A stretch of DNA of 64,000 bases from Gemmata massiliana. Its GTDB lineage: Bacteria > Planctomycetota > Planctomycetia > Gemmatales > Gemmataceae. Positions 58,273-64,000 of this stretch are shown here, in pieces (within the stretch, counting starts at the first letter, position 1; the number at the start of each line of letters is the position of its first letter). Location of the stretch: assembly GCF_901538265.1 (NCBI RefSeq), contig NZ_LR593886.1:496001-560000 (forward strand). The letters run 5' to 3'. A program made the translations under genes and the position numbers. The notes under the pieces were generated by a model that saw only the letters and a program-made list of their open reading frames with translations, was not told where the DNA came from and searched no databases.

Positions 58273-59415
58273 TCACTCCGAGGACTTTCCGCGTTTCTTC
58301 TTGACCGGCATTTCGACCTCTTCGCCCAGCGCGGCCAGCGCTGCGGCTGCTTCGGCTTCTTCCTGAGCGGCGGTCGCTTCGAGGGCCGCAGCGTCCACGA
58401 CCTTCGGTGCCCGCTTCAGCTTCACCGCGGCCACGATCTCGTCGCGCACCGCCTGATTCTCGCGCAAGAACTCGACCGCGTTTTTCAGTCCCTGGCCGAG
58501 CCGCTGCTCCTTGTACGAGAAGTGCGCGCCGCTCTTCTCGATGACTTCGTCTTCAAGCGCGAGCTTGATTACGTCGCCCTCGAAATCGATGCCGCGGTCG
58601 TGGAGCAACTCGAACTCCGCGTTGCGGAACGGCGGGGCGATTTTGTTCTTCACCACGCGGACGCGGGTTTCCGCACCGATCGTGTCTTCGCCGTCCTTTA
58701 CGTGTGTGACGCGCTTCACTTCCATCCGCACGCTCGCATAGAACTTGAGCGCCAGACCGCCCGTTGTGGTGTTCGGGTCGCCGTACATCACGCCGATCTT
58801 CTGCCGGATCTGGTTGATGAACACGAGGCAGGTGCGGCTCTTGTTGATCTGCGGCGTGAGAATCCGCATCGCCTGGCTCATGAGCCGGGCCTGGAGCCCG
58901 ACCTTCGTGTCGCCGATCTCGCTGTCCTGAATTTCGTTCTTGGGAACGAGGGCCGCGACCGAGTCCACGACGATGATGTCCACCGCGTTCGATTTGATGA
59001 GCATTTCGGCGATCCGCAGCCCTTCTTCGCCGTACCCAGGCTGCGACACGAGTAGGTTGTCCAAATCCACGCCCAGGCGCTTCGCCCAACTCGGGTCGAG
59101 GGCGTGTTCGGCGTCGATGAACGCGGCCACCCCGCCGGCCTTCTGTGCCTGCGCGATGGTGTGGAGCGCGATGGTCGTCTTTCCGCTCGCTTCCGCACCG
59201 TAAATCTCGACCACGCGGCCGCGCGGCAACCCCTTACCACCGAGCGCCAGGTCGAGGCTCAGCGCCCCGGTCGAGATCCCTTCAATGTCCAGAGAACTCA
59301 TGTCGCCGAGTGACATGATGGAGCCCTTCCCGAACTCCTTCTCGATCGCCGCGAGCGCGGTTTTCAGTTCTTTGTTGTCCTTCGCCTTCTCCAGTTTGTC
59401 GTTCTTCTCAGCCAT
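58273..59415 (-). CDS. recA: Recombinase RecA
   Basis: The 380-aa protein starts at the ATG at 59415 ([20 protein letters not shown]); the frame extends well upstream but only this part is RecA. Walker A is [13 protein letters not shown] (residues 73-80 region, with Ala where most RecA have Pro or Ser), and the core continues [51 protein letters not shown] and [20 protein letters not shown]. The C-terminal tail is extended, Ala/Glu-rich and ends in Lys/Ser, as in many RecA. It drives strand exchange and SOS LexA cleavage. I could not see a LexA box in the 291 bases upstream. Confidence 0.95.
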   Translation of the reverse strand: MAEKNDKLEKAKDNKELKTALAAIEKEFGKGSIMSLGDMSSLDIEGISTGALSLDLALGGKGLPRGRVVEIYGAEASGKTTIALHTIAQAQKAGGVAAFIDAEHALDPSWAKRLGVDLDNLLVSQPGYGEEGLRIAEMLIKSNAVDIIVVDSVAALVPKNEIQDSEIGDTKVGLQARLMSQAMRILTPQINKSRTCLVFINQIRQKIGVMYGDPNTTTGGLALKFYASVRMEVKRVTHVKDGEDTIGAETRVRVVKNKIAPPFRNAEFELLHDRGIDFEGDVIKLALEDEVIEKSGAHFSYKEQRLGQGLKNAVEFLRENQAVRDEIVAAVKLKRAPKVVDAAALEATAAQEEAEAAAALAALGEEVEMPVKKKRGKSSE

Positions 59416-59706
59416 GACTTGTTCCCAGCGTGTGTTGTGTTGGTGTGTACCAGTCGTTACGGGGTGGAGTTTACCCGCGCACGGGCCGTTAATGAAGGTC
59501 AGCAGCAGGCACGCTCGCTCCAAGTTGCGCGACCTGCCCCTCGGAGAACGGGCCGGCCAATGGACACGTGGTACGCGCCACAAACTCGCACCCCCAAAAG
59601 AAACTTCCTCTAACTCCGTGTGCCCAAGGGCCTTGACGTCACTGCCGAGGGCTGTCACGCTGAAATAGTAGTTGGGCGCGAAACACAGATTTTCGGGGGA
59701 GCGGCG
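59416..59706. other. Divergent intergenic region upstream of recA; no gene seen
   Basis: This 291-base gap separates recA (minus) from the next plus-strand gene and should hold both promoters. I see no further gene or distinct operator motif in it. Confidence 0.5.
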
Positions 59707-60504
59707 ATGGTCGTTCGGCGCGCGGTCGCGGTGGCAGGGGTACTCGCGTTGGCTGGGCTCGCGGCACGAGCGCAGGAGCCACCCGCTTCGGCAGGATCGG
59801 CAGCCGGCCCCGCGACGAAATCGAACGTGGTCCCGTCCCCGTTTCGGGCACAACTCGTCACGGACAACCGGTTCCCACCAAAGGTGCCCGCCCCCAAGGG
59901 CGGAGCCATTAAGGACGAGGACCGCGACCCGCGCGACCGCACCGGCAAAATGCACTGCCTGGTGTGCGAGTACGGGCTCGCCCCGGTCGTCGCCATTTTC
60001 GTGCGCGCCGACACGTCGAAGATCAAGGAAACCGACGGGCTGAGTAAGTTGTTCCAGAAGCTCGACTCGGCGAGTAAAGACCCCAACAAGGCGCGCGACG
60101 GGCTGATCTCGAAGTACCAGTCCGATAGGCTGGGCGCGTTCGGGATGTTCCTGACGCTCGACGGCGGTACGAAGGCCGTCACCGTGAAGGCCGCGGACGG
60201 CAGCGACACGAAGGTCGCGGTCGATCTGGAGTATCCGCACGACGAAAAGCGCGACGAAAAGCGCGACGAAGTGCAACGGTACGCAGGTGTCGTGAAGGCC
60301 GATCAAGTGCCCTTTGGCCTCGCCGCCGATAAGTCTGCTGCGCTCACCGCGTTCGCAGTCGGCGACGCCCCCGTAACCGTCATCATCTACAACCGCATGC
60401 GAATCGCGCAACGGTGGGAACTCAAGTTGGACGACCTGACCGACGAGAAAGTTAACGCGATCGTCGCTGCGATCGAAGAAATGGTTCGCGGTAAACAGAA
60501 GTAA
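59707..60504 (+). CDS. Secreted protein with thioredoxin-like N-terminal region
   Basis: The 265-aa protein starts at the ATG at 59707, with CGGGGGAG upstream. A signal peptide ([20 protein letters not shown]) is followed by a Ser/Pro-rich stretch. The mature domain has [20 protein letters not shown], a two-cysteine motif in a thioredoxin-like strand-helix context, and ends with [20 protein letters not shown]. The block [12 protein letters not shown] arises from a short tandem repeat (60240-60270). A redox role in the periplasm is possible but the CxxC is CLVC and the fold is inferred. It is monocistronic. Confidence 0.6.
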   Translation: MVVRRAVAVAGVLALAGLAARAQEPPASAGSAAGPATKSNVVPSPFRAQLVTDNRFPPKVPAPKGGAIKDEDRDPRDRTGKMHCLVCEYGLAPVVAIFVRADTSKIKETDGLSKLFQKLDSASKDPNKARDGLISKYQSDRLGAFGMFLTLDGGTKAVTVKAADGSDTKVAVDLEYPHDEKRDEKRDEVQRYAGVVKADQVPFGLAADKSAALTAFAVGDAPVTVIIYNRMRIAQRWELKLDDLTDEKVNAIVAAIEEMVRGKQK

Positions 60505-60551
60505 AAGACGCTTTTCAAAGTGAACGGCCGGCGCACTTGCGCCGGCCGTTT

Positions 60552-62174
60552 TCATTGGCTCGCTCGGTCGCGCATCTCTTCGAGAAACGGGCGTAGTGTC
60601 TCTTCGGGATACAGTACCCACGAGTAATCGCGGCGCTGAAGGACCGCGTTCGCGTCCACTTCGCTCTGCACGCGCGCCAGTGCTGATTCGCTCTCGGGCA
60701 CTTGGTTAACGACAAACGGGCGCAACTGTTCCTTCACCCGCTGAATCACCCGGAACCACTCTCGCCGTGCTGCGTGCGCTCCACGCGGCGGTTCGTGTTC
60801 AGTGAGCGACTTCAACTCCGCGGCTAGCGCCTGCGACGCTAAACTTGCGTGTTGGTCCGTGTTCAGGTGCTGGTGCGGGCTCCATTGCAATTCGCGGACG
60901 CGCCGCTGAGCACGTTGCAGATCGGCTGCGGTCGAGGCGAACGCGGGCAGCGGAAGGTGAAGCGTTGCAGACAGAACCTGGTACGCGGGCGGTTCGAGCC
61001 TGAAATAGTCGCGGATGATGGTGTCGGTCACTTCGTCGTACTTTCCGCCGCCGATCCCGTGGATGAAGAAGTCGCCGAGGCACACGCGGGCGAACAGTGT
61101 GAGCGTGAGTGCCCGCGGTCGAATCTCACGGTACGCGGACACGTGTTGCACGAACCCATCGAGGTCACTCGGGATGGGAGGTTTCGCGAAGGAATCACTC
61201 TCCAGGCGCCAAATGAACTCACGACCGGCGCGAATCAACGGTTTCCCGCGCCGTTTCCGACTGGAACCGACGTAGCTCCAAAAGGGAACCTCGCTCCACC
61301 CTTCGCGCTCCGCCAGATCGGGAACGGGGTGATTCGCGCTTCGGATTCGGTTCGCTTTTCGGTACCCCGCGACTGCAGTGTTATACACCTCGCGAAAGCG
61401 CGGCAAATCGTTCCAGATGTGCCAAACGAACCGCGCGAACGCTTTCGTTTGGGCCAGCCGGCTCACGGGTAGTTCGAGATTGTGGCAGCCCCACGCGCGT
61501 TCGCGTTCACCGCGCAGCGCAGTAAAGATGTCGCCGACTTTCCTGGTACGCGGAACCGTTTCGGTTCGCGCGCTCGGCCAGTGCTTGGCCAGCAGTGGCT
61601 TGTATCCCCAATTCGCATACAGTGGAGCGGAGCGGTCTGGAAAGGAATCGAACAGTTGAGGATCGAAGACCTGACGGCCCTCGTAAGCGAGTTCTCCGCC
61701 GCTTGGGTTCGTGTCGAACGCGATCGTTTCGAGTCGCGCGGAGTTTGGGTCGCGGTCCTTGAAGGCCGGAAGGCGGAGGGCCGGGCTCTTGAGCGTGTCG
61801 TTATCGACGACGAGATTGAGTGGGATGCCACCAAGCTTGCGGGCGAATCCGCTCAGCGCGAAATTCTTCACCCATACGCCGGGGTGCGACAGTTCCGGCT
61901 GGTGCCCTGCGAGAAGTAACGGCCTGTCCGGTGACGAAGAGATGTCGTTCAGCAGAGGCGGCGAACCCGCGCTCCCATCCGAGTCACGCACCAGGTCCAG
62001 AACTTCGCGCCGAGCGAGTGTGCGCAATTCCCGGAGTGGAAGCCCACCAACGACTACGTCTGTACGGTCGAGCCTCTTGCGGTTCGCTTCGACTAGTTCC
62101 GGGACCGCGTCGAAGTTTGGTTCGGCCAGCACCGCGCCGTTTGCTGTCGGTGCCCGGTAGCGGTGCGCTGGCAT
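60552..62174 (-). CDS. Conserved protein with BshC-like N-terminal motifs, overlapping the glycosyltransferase gene
   Basis: The 540-aa product starts at the ATG at 62174, which overlaps the stop of the upstream GT2 gene (TAATG), so translation is coupled. The motif [20 protein letters not shown] followed by [20 protein letters not shown] resembles the BshC (bacillithiol ligase) opening, which has GQQPGL and LYTLYKA. The remainder ([40 protein letters not shown]) has no family I can name. The assignment to a cysteine-ligase-like fold is tentative; the C-terminal half is unrecognised. Confidence 0.6.
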   Translation of the reverse strand: MPAHRYRAPTANGAVLAEPNFDAVPELVEANRKRLDRTDVVVGGLPLRELRTLARREVLDLVRDSDGSAGSPPLLNDISSSPDRPLLLAGHQPELSHPGVWVKNFALSGFARKLGGIPLNLVVDNDTLKSPALRLPAFKDRDPNSARLETIAFDTNPSGGELAYEGRQVFDPQLFDSFPDRSAPLYANWGYKPLLAKHWPSARTETVPRTRKVGDIFTALRGERERAWGCHNLELPVSRLAQTKAFARFVWHIWNDLPRFREVYNTAVAGYRKANRIRSANHPVPDLAEREGWSEVPFWSYVGSSRKRRGKPLIRAGREFIWRLESDSFAKPPIPSDLDGFVQHVSAYREIRPRALTLTLFARVCLGDFFIHGIGGGKYDEVTDTIIRDYFRLEPPAYQVLSATLHLPLPAFASTAADLQRAQRRVRELQWSPHQHLNTDQHASLASQALAAELKSLTEHEPPRGAHAARREWFRVIQRVKEQLRPFVVNQVPESESALARVQSEVDANAVLQRRDYSWVLYPEETLRPFLEEMRDRASQ

Positions 62175-62911
62175 TAGCACGACCCCGGACACGGACAACA
62201 CGATGCGGCGCGGGCTGCCGGCAGCACATCGCTCTCGGCCGCGGCGAGAACCCCGCGGTAGTACGCGAGCCGCTGTTCCGGGTCGTTCATCACACCCCCG
62301 AACGCCCGGTTGGGGTCCAGGTAAAGGCGCGGAACGCCGATCTCTTTCACCCGGAGTTCCTGTCGGGCGGCCTGCACCCACAGTTGCAGCGGCATGCCCC
62401 ATCCACGCTCAGTGATGTGGAGTTTTTGGAGCGCCTCGCGCCGGTACGCTTTGAACCCGCAGAAGGCGTCCGTGAGGTCCAGCCCGTACCGCCGGTTGAT
62501 CTCCCGCGTGATGGTCGCGTTGATGAACCGGCGGTCAGACGGCGCGGGGGTGTCCTGGCGGAAGTCGCGGAAGTACCGCGAGCCGGACACGATGTCGCAA
62601 TCGTGAATCGCTTCGAGCAACACCGGGATGCGTTCCGGTTGGTGCTGACCGTCGCAGTCCATCGTTACGAGCACATCGAAATCATGTTCGAGCGTGAACG
62701 CGAACGCCGAAATGAGCGCGGCCCCGTACCCGCGGTTAACGGGGTGATCGATCCGCAAAAGCCCCGGTTCTTGGTCGAGCAGGGCGCTGGTACCGTCGGT
62801 AGACCCATCGTTCACAACGAGAATGTTAGGGCTGTATCGTCGCACTTCGGACAGTACGCCGTGAACGTGGTTCGCCTCGTTGTAGACGGGAACTGCGGTG
62901 AGAACGCGCAT
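62174..62911 (-). CDS. Glycosyltransferase family 2 (GT2)
   Basis: The 245-aa protein starts at the ATG at 62911 (MRVLTAVPVYNEANHVHGVL). It has the GT2 pattern: VVNDGSTDG (residues 33-40), LVTMDCDGQHQPE (DxD, near residue 85), SGSRYFRDF and YGLDLTDAFCGFKAYRREAL then GWGMPLQLWVQ. It likely transfers a sugar to a polyprenyl phosphate or other acceptor, as in dolichol-phosphate mannosyltransferase-like enzymes; no C-terminal membrane domain is present. It overlaps the next gene by one base (TAATG). Confidence 0.88.
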   Translation of the reverse strand: MRVLTAVPVYNEANHVHGVLSEVRRYSPNILVVNDGSTDGTSALLDQEPGLLRIDHPVNRGYGAALISAFAFTLEHDFDVLVTMDCDGQHQPERIPVLLEAIHDCDIVSGSRYFRDFRQDTPAPSDRRFINATITREINRRYGLDLTDAFCGFKAYRREALQKLHITERGWGMPLQLWVQAARQELRVKEIGVPRLYLDPNRAFGGVMNDPEQRLAYYRGVLAAAESDVLPAARAASCCPCPGSC

Positions 62912-63153
62912 AACGAGTCTTTCGTGTCGCGGTGCAGAACGGGCTGCCGCATTGTACTCGCACACCACATACCAAACCAAACCGCGGGGACCGACGGACC
63001 TTTCAGACCCGCAGTTGTTTACGCTGTTTACAGCAACAGTGCGGGACCAGTGTACCGCGGGCGCGGGTTGTGCGAAACCGGGTACCGCGGTTAACTCCGT
63101 AGCGGTTCGTAAACTACACCGGACCCGATTCGCCGCGACCACGGTTCCTTCTC

Positions 63154-64000
63154 ATGCCCACGGTAGTCAGCAAGCTCCTGGAACTGATCCGCTTCAGCCA
63201 CACGATATTCGCGCTGCCGTTCGCCATCCTCGCGGCGGCCCTCGCGTGGCGGGACGAGGAGTTCCGCTGGCAGGATCTGCTCGGCATCCTGCTCTGCATG
63301 ATGCTCGCGCGTAGTGCGGCAATGGCCTTCAACCGGATCATGGACCGCCACATCGACGCGGCCAACCCGCGCACAGCGGGCAGACACTTACCGGCCGGAA
63401 CGCTCCGTGTTGGGACGGTGTGGGCGTTCACGCTGGTGTGCTGCCTCGGGTTCGTGGCCTCCACGCTGCTCTTTTACGTGCGCGAACCCGAAAACCCGTG
63501 GCCGCTGTATTGCAGCACGCCGGTGCTCCTGTTCGTGCTCGGGTACTCGCTCGCGAAGCGGTTCACGAGTCTCGCGCACTTCTGGCTCGGGGGGGCGCTC
63601 ATGCTCGCGCCCGTCGCGGCGTGGGTCGCGGTCAAGGGATTAACCGACATGACGGTCCCGCTGTTGCTCGGCAGTGCGGTCGCGTTCTGGGTGGCGGGGT
63701 TCGATATTCTCTACGCCTGTCAGGACGCCAAGTTCGACACGGAAGCCGGCCTGCACAGCGTCCCCGCGCGATTCGGGGTGCCTCAAAGTCTGCGCATTGC
63801 GGCCGTGTGCCACGCAGTGATGTTCGGGTTGCTGGTGGGCCTGTACTTCGCCTCACCGCACCTGGACTGGGTGTTCCTCGCGGGCCTCGTCGCGGTCGGT
63901 GTGCTGCTCGTGTACGAACACAGCCTCGTGCGCGCGGACGACCTCACCCGCGTGAACCGCGCGTTCTTTCACGTCAACGGTGTGATTAGCTTGGGATTAC
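63154..64000 (+). CDS. UbiA prenyltransferase, 3'-truncated by the window
   Basis: From the ATG at 63154 the protein reads MPTVVSKLLELIRFSHTIFA and continues PFAILAAALAWRDEEF. The first Asp-rich motif is NRIMDRHIDAANPRT (Asn60, Asp64, Asp68) and the second is DILYACQDAKFDTEAG. Eight or nine hydrophobic helices are visible. UbiA-type enzymes attach a polyprenyl chain to an aromatic acid. In planctomycetes the likely product is menaquinone (MqnP-like, futalosine route) or a related quinone; the exact substrate cannot be told. The reading frame runs off the end of the window at 64000. Confidence 0.88.
   Translation, partial: MPTVVSKLLELIRFSHTIFALPFAILAAALAWRDEEFRWQDLLGILLCMMLARSAAMAFNRIMDRHIDAANPRTAGRHLPAGTLRVGTVWAFTLVCCLGFVASTLLFYVREPENPWPLYCSTPVLLFVLGYSLAKRFTSLAHFWLGGALMLAPVAAWVAVKGLTDMTVPLLLGSAVAFWVAGFDILYACQDAKFDTEAGLHSVPARFGVPQSLRIAAVCHAVMFGLLVGLYFASPHLDWVFLAGLVAVGVLLVYEHSLVRADDLTRVNRAFFHVNGVISLGL

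Noticed and set aside
59416-59706. Possible LexA operator upstream of recA
   Set aside because: I found no convincing GAAC-N4-GTTC or CTGT-type palindrome; SOS control is not claimed.
60240-60270. Tandem repeat encoding [10 protein letters not shown] as a possible CRISPR-like or regulatory repeat
   Set aside because: It is a short in-frame repeat of 12 bases inside a gene; no spacer structure.
58273-60621. A 782-codon frame containing recA
   Set aside because: RecA begins at the ATG at 59415; the 400 codons upstream read as low-complexity sequence antisense to the secreted protein gene on the other strand.

Overview
The window is GC-rich chromosomal DNA from a planctomycete, most likely a Gemmata-like member of the Gemmataceae. 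The evidence is two DUF1559 pseudopilin-like proteins, a DUF1501 protein, a PEP-CTERM surface protein, many secreted or lipoprotein genes of unknown function, and an alternative complex III respiratory cluster. This placement is inferred from gene content, not from an rRNA gene. I saw no rRNA, tRNA, CRISPR array, insertion sequence or phage genes.

Layout: (1) 1-10.4 kb, plus strand: a type II secretion/type IV pilus-like operon, with the tail of a GspF/PilC membrane protein followed by five pseudopilins and a very large (about 1,559 aa) PilX/GspK-like protein, closed by a hairpin terminator. (2) 10.7-20.4 kb: mixed accessory genes (papain-like membrane protein, Gfo/Idh/MocA oxidoreductase, four-helix-bundle protein, two alpha/beta hydrolases, DUF3455, ankyrin). 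Two divergently placed DUF1559 plus small-lipoprotein pairs bracket the 16-18.7 kb block. (3) 20.4-34.9 kb: DUF1501, a double-propeller PQQ/sorbosone-type dehydrogenase, an ankyrin protein, a PEP-CTERM surface protein preceded by a cobalamin riboswitch, an authentic formylglycine-generating enzyme, a zinc-ribbon membrane protein, a PQQ-propeller protein and a transglutaminase. (4) 35-38.7 kb: a coiled-coil protein resembling a decayed superfamily 1 helicase, a HAD phosphatase, and a lipoprotein with a phosphatase-like domain that lacks its catalytic cysteine.

(5) 38.9-52.4 kb, all minus strand: a respiratory cluster encoding a complete alternative complex III (ActA pentaheme cytochrome, ActB Fe-S/molybdopterin-like protein, an ActC-ActD fusion, ActE monoheme cytochrome, ActF), then a small membrane protein, CcoS, and a cbb3-like oxidase (CcoN, CcoO and a monoheme CcoP-like subunit). 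These should form a quinol -> ACIII -> cytochrome c -> oxygen chain. (6) 52.5-64 kb: aldo/keto reductase, Uma2 nuclease-like protein, HAD-like and DinB-like proteins, a charged-repeat membrane protein, DUF167, a lipid/polysaccharide flippase, recA, a secreted thioredoxin-like protein, a GT2 glycosyltransferase overlapping a BshC-reminiscent protein, and the start of a UbiA prenyltransferase that may serve quinone synthesis for the same respiratory chain.

The most notable items are the cobalamin riboswitch controlling a PEP-CTERM surface protein, the catalytically decayed helicase-like and phosphatase-like proteins, the ActCD fusion with a monoheme CcoP, and several different intergenic hairpin or repeat families, one of which sits in a 414-bp gap between ccoN and ccoO.
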